Of a DNA stretch of 64,000 bases, positions 18,141 through 26,671 are shown piece by piece. This DNA is from Pandoraea iniqua. Lineage in GTDB: Bacteria; Pseudomonadota; Gammaproteobacteria; Burkholderiales; Burkholderiaceae. The stretch's first letter is position 1, and each line of letters opens with the position of its first letter. The stretch spans positions 1,240,001 to 1,304,000 of the forward strand of contig NZ_CABPSF010000001.1 of NCBI RefSeq assembly GCF_902459685.1, read 5' to 3'. Under the pieces are notes generated by a model. It was not told where the DNA came from and did no database searches. It worked only from the letters and a program-made list of their open reading frames with translations. Position numbers and translations under genes: made by a program.

Positions 18141-19211
18141 CTATGCCGTTCCAGCAGGAGTCTCAATTCTCGTGCTCGGCGGGGTTGTGCAGCAGATATC
18201 AACCGATACACGGGTCACGTCGAATCGACGAACACCACCCGCAGTCGCTTTTCCAGGGTCGAATAGAGCGAGATTGATTCCACTGCTTACCGAGCTACTG
18301 TACGCAACACCGTCAAAGCCACTTTTCTTGATGAATTCGCAAAGGTATTGACTGGGGATGTAGTCAATTGCGGCGCTTCTCGGAAGTACTGGGCGTGTTA
18401 ATTCCTGTCCTAGACGTTCGAGAAAAGGTATGTCTGCGCGAAGTTGCGCCACAACGGCAGTGTCACTCCAAATGAATGGGGAGACGAAAGAGCGAGGATT
18501 TCGCAAATCAGCTATTTTGAGTGAATCCGAAATCACAAAGTCGGCGACGAATGCGACTTCACCTGTGTGCGGGCGAATCTCTGCAACGGCAGTTTCGGGT
18601 TTCGATCCCAAGTACAGGTATGGTATTCCTGCCGGGTTGGCACGACCGTGAGATGCCAGATGTTTGGGCGGTGCTCCCATCTCGTTTGCGGTGTAGCCGA
18701 CATCCCCGCTTGCTATTCTTGCTCTGAACCATTCGGTTGGAATCTCGTCGGCGATGAGCTGATCTAGTAACTCAGACAACCGTTCAAAATCCAATGCTTC
18801 GTCAAGAAAATATCGATTCGTATGGCGCAGCTCGTCTCTCAGCGTCTCCCACCGAATCAGCCCTTCACTCTTAAAGGATCCCGACGGCGAGAAACCCTTT
18901 CGGACAATGTCACCGTCGTCGAGGATTTCCGCGAGAAGCGCCTTGGCGTTGGGAATTGCCATGCTCGGATGAGAGAACAAGTCCCAATCGTCCTTCATCC
19001 ACTCCACTAGTGATTTCCCGTTCGGATCTGGTTCATAGACCCTCACGAGCATCTCGAAATAGTCGGCTAGAACGTGCGGCCCTACTACATCGACGTCGGT
19101 GGAGCCGCAATAATTACAGTTACCTCTTGTGGGACTCATCGATGGGATGAGGCTCTTTCGAAGTGCCCGATCCCCGAAGCATGATGCGCAACATTTTGCT
19201 TGCATATGCAC
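18141..19211 (-). CDS. Zinc-ribbon/RES-domain protein (putative NAD-degrading effector)
   Basis: A 356-residue protein. The N-terminus has two Cys pairs (CASC at 8-11, CNYC at 32-35) that look like a four-Cys zinc site, then a helical region (about 40-150) like the HEPN/RES N-terminal domain, then a RES domain (about 155-330): WFRAR, PYLYLGS, ETAVAEIRP and a C-terminal GINLALFD. RES proteins in RES-Xre toxin-antitoxin pairs cleave NAD+. There is no Xre antitoxin here; instead the start codon (GTG 19211, or ATG 19205) follows the sce7725 stop by 1 bp, so the two are translationally coupled. Low GC suggests transfer. NAD cleavage is inferred from the family. Confidence 0.75.
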   Translation of the reverse strand: MHMQAKCCASCFGDRALRKSLIPSMSPTRGNCNYCGSTDVDVVGPHVLADYFEMLVRVYEPDPNGKSLVEWMKDDWDLFSHPSMAIPNAKALLAEILDDGDIVRKGFSPSGSFKSEGLIRWETLRDELRHTNRYFLDEALDFERLSELLDQLIADEIPTEWFRARIASGDVGYTANEMGAPPKHLASHGRANPAGIPYLYLGSKPETAVAEIRPHTGEVAFVADFVISDSLKIADLRNPRSFVSPFIWSDTAVVAQLRADIPFLERLGQELTRPVLPRSAAIDYIPSQYLCEFIKKSGFDGVAYSSSVSSGINLALFDPGKATAGGVRRFDVTRVSVDICCTTPPSTRIETPAGTA

Positions 19212-19212
19212 T

Positions 19213-20151
19213 TTATCGACCTAAGAATTCGGATAGCGTTTCGATGTGATGCTTCATCGCAAGCTTCTTCACGTAGCCGAGTCCCGGAAAGTGACCTCGG
19301 GCGTGAAGTTCTCTAAATTCTCTAATTGCGCCGGTTTCCGTCAGATGTGACGTGCCTGAGTCCAACATATCGATGAGCCGGGCAAGTGCTTGTCCGAACT
19401 TCCCCGCAGGGTCAGTAGGTGTGGAATTGCTTTCTGATATGAAGTGGTACACATACATAACATCGTCCTTGTCGGGATCGATGAATGTTAGATGAATTGC
19501 GACCGTGTATGCGGGGCCACCCGACTCGCTGTAGTCGTCGCCGACGATCAAAAAGTCACCGAACCCATCCATGCCATCACTCTTAAACGTGACATGGAGA
19601 TCAGAGAATTCTTCTATGGGAGGATGGTCGGCATTGCGCTTTCGCTTTTCAAATCCGTCACCGACAACGACGCGATTGCTTTCGGCAAAGTGTCTCGCAT
19701 AGAGCCTTCCGCAGTACTCATTCAGGAATACGTGTCTGTTCGAGTCGGGGACCGTCTTCAACGCTTGCGCAAGTGACCGACCATCGACAAAACCCGCATG
19801 AATGAACGTCGGATTGTGGGCACGATGTCCGTTGAAGTAGCTCACAGCATCGTCAATCGACATTTTCGCGGTAAGCAAGATCCCCGCCGAGATATTCCTT
19901 GTGGCGGAAATCTCGTTCAAGAATTCTGAAATTTCATTGCCGTCTTCCGCGTAGTCACCGCAATCTGGGTTGACGATAACAATTGCGTTCCCGTCGGCCT
20001 CACAGACCGCTTCTAGGGCTCGTCGCAGCCCACTTAATCCATGGCGCACGGGTTCAATGATTGGGACAAAATTTGACCGAGCCATCAAGCCAGCCGTTTC
20101 ACGAATAGTTAATAGTTCGAATTGTTTTCCACGGAAAAACGGGTGGTACAT
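19213..20151 (-). CDS. sce7725-family protein
   Basis: A 312-residue protein matching the family named after Sorangium cellulosum sce7725. It begins MYHPFFRGKQFELLTIRET and shows alternating strands and helices like a TIM-barrel-type domain (VPIIEPVRHG 29-38, VIVNPDCGDY 58-67, ILLTAKMSI 91-99, PTFIHAGF 113-120). The opening resembles the phage T4 'beta protein' domain, a loose impression only. No catalytic motif is certain. It lies 7 bp after the sce7726-like gene and 1 bp before the RES gene, all leftward, so they must act together. Function unknown; defence or toxin control is the most reasonable guess. Confidence 0.75.
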   Translation of the reverse strand: MYHPFFRGKQFELLTIRETAGLMARSNFVPIIEPVRHGLSGLRRALEAVCEADGNAIVIVNPDCGDYAEDGNEISEFLNEISATRNISAGILLTAKMSIDDAVSYFNGHRAHNPTFIHAGFVDGRSLAQALKTVPDSNRHVFLNEYCGRLYARHFAESNRVVVGDGFEKRKRNADHPPIEEFSDLHVTFKSDGMDGFGDFLIVGDDYSESGGPAYTVAIHLTFIDPDKDDVMYVYHFISESNSTPTDPAGKFGQALARLIDMLDSGTSHLTETGAIREFRELHARGHFPGLGYVKKLAMKHHIETLSEFLGR

Positions 20152-20158
20152 ATTGTCA

Positions 20159-21055
20159 TTATGCCCAAGTCAATGCTTCGTGAAGAGGCGTGCGTACGGC
20201 TTCGACCAGTCGCTCATGGTCCACACGTCGGACTTGAATCGAGAGTGCTGCTGGCTGCAAAGATTTCGGTAGCTGCTCTACCAAGGAGTTCAGCGTCGAC
20301 AAATTGCGAGTTTTTCGAAGCGTTTTGACCATTTGATCGTGAACCTCGCTCGGGGCGAGATTCTTGAACAGGTCGCGCAATGACGACCACAGCATTGTAT
20401 TAGGAATATTAGGAATTTGGACCCCAAGATTTTGGAGTACCGTCTTAGCTTCCGCTATCCTAAGCGATTCAAATATGGTGGTTGGGCATACTAGGTCGGG
20501 TCGATCAATTGCTTCGCGTACAGTTCGAATCCGGTCCCATCGGACAAGACTCAAAACGCCTACGTCATTTGGTGTGCTTTCTATTACGTCATCTACGTGG
20601 GCCTCACCCGCGATGACGTAGACCTTGGCGAACACCTTTCGGTAGTTTTCGATTTGATTTGCCAGACGGCTAAGCGAATCCCGTTCGGATTTGATCTCGT
20701 ACACGGTCCCTGTGCCATTGAGAATGGCAAGATCGGCCTTGCATGCCCCCGCTCGAAACTCGGTCAGCAGACTCGCGGTGTTTAGGGAATGTTTGCCGAG
20801 GAGAATGTTGTGAGTTAGGGCTGATCGGTAAACATACTCGTCTCGCCCGCCAGCCTTGCGCAGATTTGCGAAGGCCGCGTCAAACGTGCTCGCAACTGTG
20901 GGCTTGCTCGACAGCTTGAGTGAGAGGCCTGACTCGACGACCAACCTCGCGAAGAGGGGGGAGCGGCCTTTTCGTGCCATCTCGCGGAACACGCTCGATG
21001 AGAATATCCGAGAGAGTGCCGAAAGCTGCTTCGCGTCTGGTGTCATGGTTCCCAT
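20159..21055 (-). CDS. sce7726-family protein with PD-(D/E)XK nuclease motif
   Basis: A 298-residue protein of the family named after sce7726, the neighbour of sce7725 in Sorangium. The middle holds a PD-(D/E)XK nuclease-like pattern: Glu99 (TEFRAG), Asp108 (KADLAIL), Glu120-Ile-Lys122 (VYEIKSE), then Gln134 and Tyr138 in NQIENYRK, matching the usual order of catalytic and flanking residues. The helical N-terminus (about 5-80) and C-terminus (about 195-290) are unassigned. First gene of the three-gene operon. DNA cleavage or nicking is predicted from the motif, not shown. An alternative start is Met4. Confidence 0.78.
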   Translation of the reverse strand: MGTMTPDAKQLSALSRIFSSSVFREMARKGRSPLFARLVVESGLSLKLSSKPTVASTFDAAFANLRKAGGRDEYVYRSALTHNILLGKHSLNTASLLTEFRAGACKADLAILNGTGTVYEIKSERDSLSRLANQIENYRKVFAKVYVIAGEAHVDDVIESTPNDVGVLSLVRWDRIRTVREAIDRPDLVCPTTIFESLRIAEAKTVLQNLGVQIPNIPNTMLWSSLRDLFKNLAPSEVHDQMVKTLRKTRNLSTLNSLVEQLPKSLQPAALSIQVRRVDHERLVEAVRTPLHEALTWA

Positions 21056-21110
21056 TGATCTGATCGTGATTTTCTACTGCGACCCAATGCGTGATCGGTC
21101 TGGGTGTTCG

Positions 21111-21133
21111 CTATATCTTGTTGATTCTATATC
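21111..21133 (-). promoter_or_regulatory. Direct repeat upstream of the sce7726 operon
   Basis: CTATATC occurs at 21111-21117 and 21127-21133, 16 bp apart, 56-78 bp upstream of the operon's first start codon. This is the only AT-rich spot there and could be the promoter or a repressor-binding pair. Confidence 0.35.
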
Positions 21134-21351
21134 ATTCTTCCGGTGGCGTACCCTTCGGGACCAGGGCCGCAGCACCTGTTCATGGGGTGCTCCGAGCATT
21201 TCGGTGTCGGGGTTTGGCCGATGTGCCCCGCTACACTTGGCTGAGCGGTTTCTACCATTCAATGCGACTGTTCTGGATAAACGATTGTAGGGTTCCCGTG
21301 AGGGTTGAAACTCGCGCAATAGAATGCTTTCTATTGGTTTTTCCACTTTCT

Positions 21352-21624
21352 TCAAAGGGAAACGTAGGATTCGTTGGGGGGGGGCTCTAACGCCTTGAAC
21401 GGTGTGATGCCCGTTTCGGAGGAGTACTTCGCGGCCGCCGATTTTGACGGACCCCAAAGCTTGCTCCCCTCGACATCGACTAAGAACTATCTGCCAAGGA
21501 CAACGAGGTCGCCAGCATTCAATGCATGACGATTTTGGTCAACGATCCGCTCAGAACATTGATCGAACGAAATAGCCGTATCCGCGTCGCCAGTTCTGAT
21601 TGGACGGCGATATCGAGAGACCAT
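21352..21624 (-). pseudogene. Decayed small gene with an in-frame TAG
   Basis: Reading leftward from ATG 21624, 45 codons (including TAISFDQCSERIVDQNRHAL) reach a TAG at 21487-21489; the same frame then continues for 44 protein-like codons (FLVDVEGSKLWGPSKSAAAK onward) to a TGA at 21352. Both halves look like natural protein and unlike the Arg-rich noise of other frames, so a nonsense-mutated gene is likely. No family recognised. A run of nine G (21376-21384) lies inside and could also mark a frame change. Confidence 0.3.
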
Positions 21625-22036
21625 TAAGTCATCGGTGTGGTGCAGCCGCTCCTATCGTCCTGTTGGCGATCAACAGGGTTGTGTTCTCCTTGCTACCAAT
21701 AAATCTCCGCATTAAAAATCTACAACTTACTCGCGGCCCCTCTGGTTGAAAGTAATAAAGGTACTCCCCGAAAGCGGCGCCAGCTGGGGCTCTCTTGGAT
21801 CCCCGACGCCCTTAAATGGCCTGTCAGTGGTTTGAATCCTCCTGCGATGCAGGGCCCTTTACTCTTGATGGGCAGGGTCAGCCGAATGGGCGCAAGTCAG
21901 ATACCCCCGCGCATCCCCGACTCACACGCTCGTGCTTCTTGGCTTCATATTCCCCCCCAACCTGCGACGCGCCCCAAAGCCACTTCACCCAATAGTCCAA
22001 CAGCGCCCCCATCCCCCCGCATGAATGATTTCTCAT
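21625..22036. other. Accessory intergenic DNA, possible tRNA T-arm remnant
   Basis: No convincing gene. At 21829-21843, GGTTTGAATCCTCCT matches 13 of 15 bases of the tRNA-Ser T-arm region (17215-17229), in the same orientation, and could be a worn att-site copy. GC rises again toward the porin gene. Confidence 0.3.
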
Positions 22037-22048
22037 CGTGCATACACG
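22037..22048. promoter_or_regulatory. Predicted GntR-type operator upstream of porin
   Basis: CGTGCATACACG, an imperfect palindrome with the core TGCATACA shared by sites at 24832, 28274 and 34615. It lies 216 bp upstream of the porin start, so it may sit at a promoter with a long leader. Confidence 0.4.
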
Positions 22049-22263
22049 TCGTTTTTTTCGATTGTGCGTAAAAAAATGGCTGCCTACCTTCTCCCTGCCG
22101 GTTCGTAATCAAAAAACACCGCTCGAATTCGTCACCGCGGCTGGCGCTCACGCGTCGCCAGCACTTGCCGTACGCGGCCAGACGATCAAGCGCACTCGAA
22201 TAACCGGTCGGACCGTTAGTCAATCCGGTCCGGGGGGCAGAGCTATATGGATGGGAGATCCAG

Positions 22264-23340
22264 ATGAAGAAAATCGCAGTCGGCCTGATCGCATTTTTCC
22301 TGATATCCAGCACGGCGCTGGCGCAGTCGAACGTGACGATTTATGGCGCAATTGATGAAGCGGTCGTGTACTCGAACAATGCCGGTGGTGGGAGCGTGGT
22401 GCAAATGCTCGACAGCTATCACTGGAATACGGTGTTTGGCTTCCGGGGGACGGAGGATTTGGGCGGCGGGCTGAAGGTCGTCTTCGACTTGGCGAGCTAT
22501 TTCAATCTGTCCAACGGCAAGCAGTTCCGATCGGATACGTTCTTCAGTCGCAGCGCATGGGTGGGGTTGTCCAAGGCGGAATATGGCACGCTGACCTTCG
22601 GGCACCACAACGATTTTTCCGTGCTCTTATTAGGCAATTCACCGGGATTCAATTCAACGTTCTCCCAAACCCCCGCGAATGCCGACCACATGGCGGGTGG
22701 TTATGTGAACAACTCCGCCTCCTATCGATCACCGACATTCGGCGGTTTCACCCTATTTGCGCTCTATGCACTCCCGGGTGGGACGTCAGACACCTACAAC
22801 CGGGGCCGCGCAATGAGCTTCGCCCTGTCTTATGCAGACGAGCGATTCAAGGCGGCGGCTGTCGGCACCAAGATCAACGGTGTGAACTTCACGCCCACGC
22901 TGGCCGGCATGAAATCGTTTCTCGGCCAGACCGTTACCCCGTATCGCTCCTTTGCTGTCGATTCTCAAAACATCTACGGGGCCAGTGCCTCCTACAAGTT
23001 CGCCGAGAAGTGGACCGCAGGGTTGAGCTATACCGACGTGGCGTTTGCCGGGTTTGGCAAATATGAATCGATCCGCAGTGGCACGGTAGACGTCATTTAC
23101 GACTTCCAGCCCGATCTCAAGATCACGCTCGGATATGGACGCAGCGCCTTGGGTTCGGGGCGGCTCTCCAACTACAGCCTTTTCGTCGACAAATTCCTGT
23201 CGAAGCGGACCGACATTTACGTGGGTACGAGCTTCGTGACGTCCTCCGGCGCGACCCAATCGGCCGTCTTGTTCCCTCTGGCACCGTCGACGACCAGCCG
23301 TCAATTTGCCGTGGCCACGGGGATACGCACCTTCTTCTGA
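22264..23340 (+). CDS. Gram-negative general porin
   Basis: A 358-residue outer-membrane protein. A signal peptide (1-20, ending STALA before QSNVT) is followed by the typical Burkholderia-porin opening SNVTIYGAIDEAVVYSNN. The internal sequence shows regular beta strands, and the mature chain ends with Phe (GIRTFF), the OMP sorting signal. GGGAGA precedes the ATG. It begins the aromatic-catabolism island and is followed by an MFS transporter, so it may provide outer-membrane entry for the same substrate. Confidence 0.92.
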   Translation: MKKIAVGLIAFFLISSTALAQSNVTIYGAIDEAVVYSNNAGGGSVVQMLDSYHWNTVFGFRGTEDLGGGLKVVFDLASYFNLSNGKQFRSDTFFSRSAWVGLSKAEYGTLTFGHHNDFSVLLLGNSPGFNSTFSQTPANADHMAGGYVNNSASYRSPTFGGFTLFALYALPGGTSDTYNRGRAMSFALSYADERFKAAAVGTKINGVNFTPTLAGMKSFLGQTVTPYRSFAVDSQNIYGASASYKFAEKWTAGLSYTDVAFAGFGKYESIRSGTVDVIYDFQPDLKITLGYGRSALGSGRLSNYSLFVDKFLSKRTDIYVGTSFVTSSGATQSAVLFPLAPSTTSRQFAVATGIRTFF

Positions 23341-23451
23341 CGACCAGTAGCGCAATTAAAAAATCGAGAGGAATGCGCATTCGCTCGGGCGCGCTTTCTT
23401 CCGTCGAATTCTGAGCAAGTGCAGTAAATCAAGATGATTTGGAGGGGTTTG

Positions 23452-24732
23452 ATGAAACAAGGAAATATCACTTCAGCCGCGACGATGCCGGCAGAAGGCA
23501 CACGCACCAATCAACCGTGGCTCATGGTCGCTTACGCGACGATCGGCGCGAGCGTGTGCAGCACGGCGATCATTCTGATGACGGTGGGCGTATTCATTCG
23601 GGCGCTCGGGGCCGCACAAGGTTGGGATCGTGCACAGATCTCTGGCGCGCTGTCCATCTGCGCGCTGAGTTTGGCGGTTGCAACACCGGTCGTCGGCGCG
23701 CTGATCGACCGGTTTCATCTTCGAACCGTGCTGGTGACGTCGTTGCTTACCTATGGCGCGACGGTTCTGGCCGTTCCGCTGATGGTGAAGACGTGGGGAA
23801 TCACCGGATTCTTTCTGGCGTTTTTCCTGATTGGCGTCTTTGGCGCAGGGTCGAACACCATCGTCTACTTGCGAGTGATCTCCGGGTGGTTCGACCGATC
23901 GCGCGGTCTTGCGCTGGGCATCAGCATGGCCGGCGTTGCACTCGGCGGGGCTATTGCCGCTCCCATTGCTGCCGCGATGATCCAGCGGTTTGGCTGGGAA
24001 GCAGGGTACTACTTCTTGGGCGCAGTGCCGATCGTGATTGGCGTGCCACTTGGTCTGTTTCTACTCAGGGAAGCGCCGACGCAGAACGGCGTCAGCGGGC
24101 GTGCTGCCGGGGCACTCGGGGCAGCGGGACGCACGCTCTCACAAGCGTTCGCCAGTCGCGCCTTCTGGCTGGTCGGCGTTGCGGCATTTCTCATGGCCGT
24201 GGCCATCAATGGAGCGCAAATCCATTTGGTCCCCATGTTGCTAGACCGGGGTGTCGCGCTCTCGTCGGCAGCGTTCGCGACGACCGTATTGGCGGTTGCT
24301 GCGCTCATCGGACGCGTCGCGGCGGGCTATCTGTTCGATCGAATCTTTGCGCCTCGCGCCGCCATTGGCATTTTCGCGTTGTCGTGCGTCGGCTGCGCAG
24401 GCCTCCTGCTCACGAACGCCCCGGCATCCGTGTATCTGTGCGCGGCACTCCTTGGCTTTGGTGCGGGTGCTGAATCCGATTTGCTGGGGTATTTGATCAG
24501 CCGGTATTTCGGGTTGGATCACTTTGGCAAGATCTTCGGCTGGGTGTTTGCCTCGTTTATGGCGGGATCAGCCGTCGGTCCGGTCGTGTTCGGGATGGGA
24601 TTCGACGCATCGGGAAGTTACGCCATGCCGCTGTATCTGGCGTGCGCGGCCCTGCTAATCGTCTGCGCGTTGTGCGCCATGATGCCGCGATATCAACCCG
24701 CGCAAGAGGCGCAACTGGAAAGTGTTGCCTAG
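23452..24732 (+). CDS. MFS transporter
   Basis: A 426-residue inner-membrane transporter; I use the ATG at 23452 because GGAGG lies 6 nt upstream. Twelve hydrophobic segments are visible in two halves split near residue 215. VGALIDRFHLRTVLV after helix 2 is the MFS loop motif, and SGWFDRSRGLALGIS is typical of the oxalate/formate- and monocarboxylate-type MFS group. It lies between the porin and the hydratase gene in one direction and probably imports the aromatic substrate of the island; the substrate is unknown. Confidence 0.9.
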   Translation: MKQGNITSAATMPAEGTRTNQPWLMVAYATIGASVCSTAIILMTVGVFIRALGAAQGWDRAQISGALSICALSLAVATPVVGALIDRFHLRTVLVTSLLTYGATVLAVPLMVKTWGITGFFLAFFLIGVFGAGSNTIVYLRVISGWFDRSRGLALGISMAGVALGGAIAAPIAAAMIQRFGWEAGYYFLGAVPIVIGVPLGLFLLREAPTQNGVSGRAAGALGAAGRTLSQAFASRAFWLVGVAAFLMAVAINGAQIHLVPMLLDRGVALSSAAFATTVLAVAALIGRVAAGYLFDRIFAPRAAIGIFALSCVGCAGLLLTNAPASVYLCAALLGFGAGAESDLLGYLISRYFGLDHFGKIFGWVFASFMAGSAVGPVVFGMGFDASGSYAMPLYLACAALLIVCALCAMMPRYQPAQEAQLESVA

Positions 24733-24824
24733 TCGGCGTATGCACTCCTCCTCGCTAAGGCACTCGCACCGGGATGCATTACAAAACGTGGGGCAAGGGC
24801 TGCAAACAAAGCGTGTATAGCGCG

Positions 24825-24843
24825 TTGACACACTGCATACAGT
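24825..24843 (+). promoter_or_regulatory. -35 element overlapped by predicted operator
   Basis: A perfect TTGACA (24825-24830) is followed one base later by the near-palindrome ACTGCATACAGT (24832-24843). An operator in this position would block RNA polymerase, so the hydratase-hydrolase unit is probably repressed by a GntR protein. The -10 is unclear (AAAAAT at 24848). Confidence 0.5.
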
Positions 24844-24920
24844 GCACAAAAATCTTCGCTCCAATTGAGGCGACGTCGCAAACGACAGTCTCAATGCTTC
24901 GCACGCGTTTCGAGGAAATG

Positions 24921-25706
24921 ATGAAAGAAGTCGAACTAGAGGAACTGATCGCGTCGAGACTGCGCGACGCATACACCAGCGGCCCTATTGCCCCATTTGC
25001 CTCGTGCGTGGGCGGCGATATCGACGCCGCCTATCGCATCCAGCACCGCAACACTGACCACGCGGTGCAAGTGGACGGTCGCCGAATCGTAGGCCGCAAG
25101 ATCGGCCTCACGTCGACGGCTGTCCAGAAGCAGCTTGGCGTGGACCAGCCCGACTATGGCGTTCTGTTCGACGACATGGCGGTTGTCAATGCCGGCCTCG
25201 TCAATATGTCGAGCCTCTTGCAGCCCAAGATCGAAGCAGAGATTGCGTTTGGCTTTCGCGTGGACATCGACGACCCGTCACTCGAAATGTCGGACCTGTT
25301 CGAGCGAATTGAATGGGTGGCCCCGGCGTTAGAAATTGTAGATAGCCGCATCGCGGACTGGAAAATCGGGATTGTGGAGACGATTGCGGATAACGCGTCG
25401 TCTGGCCGCTTCGTGATCGGCCGGAAGCTGCCATTCACGCCTGACATCGACTTGGTGAATTGCCAAATGCGCATGCAGGAAAACCGGCAGGTGGCATCGA
25501 CAGGAAGCGGGGCAGCATGTCTGGGGAATCCGCTGAACGCCGCGCTTTGGCTGGCCAAGAAACTGATCGAGGTGGGGCATCCGATCAAAGCGGGCGAGTT
25601 GGTGCTCAGTGGCGCACTCGGCCCCATGGTGAACGTCAAGCACCACAGCACCTATCACGCGGACATAGAAGGGGTCGGTGAGGTCTCGGTTCGGTTCGGC
25701 GACTAA
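24921..25706 (+). CDS. 2-keto-4-pentenoate hydratase / fumarylacetoacetase-fold protein
   Basis: I choose the ATG at 24921 (GAGG 5 nt upstream), giving 261 residues, the usual length; ATG 24894 is also possible. Family motifs are VGRKIGLTS, YGVLFDDM, PKIEAEIAF (metal-binding Glu pair), and LSGALGPMV. MhpD-type enzymes hydrate 2-hydroxypenta-2,4-dienoate to 4-hydroxy-2-oxovalerate after meta-cleavage and hydrolysis, which fits the extradiol dioxygenases and C-C hydrolases of this island. Related decarboxylases of the same fold cannot be excluded. No aldolase (MhpE) or acylating aldehyde dehydrogenase (MhpF) follows. Confidence 0.85.
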   Translation: MKEVELEELIASRLRDAYTSGPIAPFASCVGGDIDAAYRIQHRNTDHAVQVDGRRIVGRKIGLTSTAVQKQLGVDQPDYGVLFDDMAVVNAGLVNMSSLLQPKIEAEIAFGFRVDIDDPSLEMSDLFERIEWVAPALEIVDSRIADWKIGIVETIADNASSGRFVIGRKLPFTPDIDLVNCQMRMQENRQVASTGSGAACLGNPLNAALWLAKKLIEVGHPIKAGELVLSGALGPMVNVKHHSTYHADIEGVGEVSVRFGD

Positions 25707-25740
25707 CGTCGGAAATTGATTTGGAAGTCGGGAGAGAAAT

Positions 25741-26505
25741 TTGCCATACCTAGATCATCATGAAAGTCGGCTGTATTACGAGGTACACGGCAGCGGTTCA
25801 CCGGTAGTGCTACTGCATGGCGTAGGCGGAAATCACGCGAGCTGGTTCTATCAGGTTGCCGCGTGGCGAGCGGATTTCAAGGTCATTCTTGTCGATGCCC
25901 GAGGCTTCGGAAAATCCACCGACGCCGAGCTCGCCGGACGCGCCGAGTTCACAAACGATCTCGTCGCGGTTCTGGACTCGCTCGATTTGCAGCGCGTCTC
26001 GTTCGTCGCGCAGTCGATGGGCGCTGGCACGGCAATCGATTTCGCGTGTCGCTATCCTGACCGCGTTGCGTCCTTACTGATTTCCGATTCTTTGGTCGGC
26101 ATCACCTTGCCTGAATCCATCGCAGTGGAAATGGCAAAGGTGCAGAGCGCGACGCGCGACCTGTCGCAGGCTGAACGCGTACTGGGACGCACGCACCTCG
26201 CCAATTCGCCAGCCATGACGCAGTTGTATCTGCAAATTGCCGGATTCAATCGCTACACCTTCAAAACACTCGTAGGCGTCCAGCCGTCTTACTCACCCGA
26301 GCAGATCGCAGCGACGGGCGTACGTATCGGCTTTGTCGTCGGCGAGGAAGACGTCCTGTTCCCACCGAAGATCGTCGCAGACGTGTGCAGGCACTTTGAC
26401 GGCGCGGAATTGATGACGATTGCCGGTGCGGGTCACTCGGCCTATTTCGAAGCACCGGACCAGTTCAACGCGCGCGTCGCCAATTGGCTTCAATTCCAAG
26501 AATAG
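25741..26505 (+). CDS. Alpha/beta hydrolase, first of two in the island
   Basis: A 254-residue protein with a TTG start preceded by GGGAGAG. Catalytic triad: Ser92 in AQSMGAG, Asp in EEDVLFPP (about 203) and His in GAGHSAYFE (about 236); oxyanion region LLHGVGGNH (24-32). It is like 3-oxoadipate enol-lactonases and meta-cleavage-product hydrolases. It lies 34 bp after the hydratase gene, so the two are co-transcribed. Its relation to the second hydrolase (37729) is unclear; they are not close copies. Confidence 0.87.
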   Translation: MPYLDHHESRLYYEVHGSGSPVVLLHGVGGNHASWFYQVAAWRADFKVILVDARGFGKSTDAELAGRAEFTNDLVAVLDSLDLQRVSFVAQSMGAGTAIDFACRYPDRVASLLISDSLVGITLPESIAVEMAKVQSATRDLSQAERVLGRTHLANSPAMTQLYLQIAGFNRYTFKTLVGVQPSYSPEQIAATGVRIGFVVGEEDVLFPPKIVADVCRHFDGAELMTIAGAGHSAYFEAPDQFNARVANWLQFQE

Positions 26506-26537
26506 AAAGCAAACGAACTGCGGCATGCAAAGAGCGC

Positions 26538-26603
26538 TCGCGAGATTGACCTACGTCCACGTTGCCGGGGGGCAACGTTCTGTGACTGCGGTCAATCTCG
26601 CGA
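26538..26603. repeat. Nested perfect inverted repeats
   Basis: Outer arms TCGCGAGATTGACC (26538-26551) and GGTCAATCTCGCGA (26590-26603) pair perfectly over 14 bp; within, ACGTTGCC (26559-26566) and GGCAACGT (26571-26578) pair around GGGG. There is no T-tract, so it is not a standard terminator. It lies between the hydrolase stop and the GntR start. Confidence 0.65.
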
Positions 26604-26671
26604 CGCACCCGTGAGGCCAACGGCACTTTCGCTCACATTTGAGCGCCATTGATTGAAGGGTTCCGGCGGCT

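Noticed and set aside
21074-21457. 127-codon minus-strand frame upstream of the sce7726 operon
   Set aside because: Arg/Pro-rich and lacks a ribosome site; another frame through part of it looks more protein-like.
21829-21860. Possible complete tRNA gene
   Set aside because: Only a T-arm-like fragment; no acceptor, D or anticodon arms nearby.
17240-22260. Integrase or transposase in the tRNA-linked accessory segment
   Set aside because: Searched the open frames by eye; no recombinase or transposase motif.
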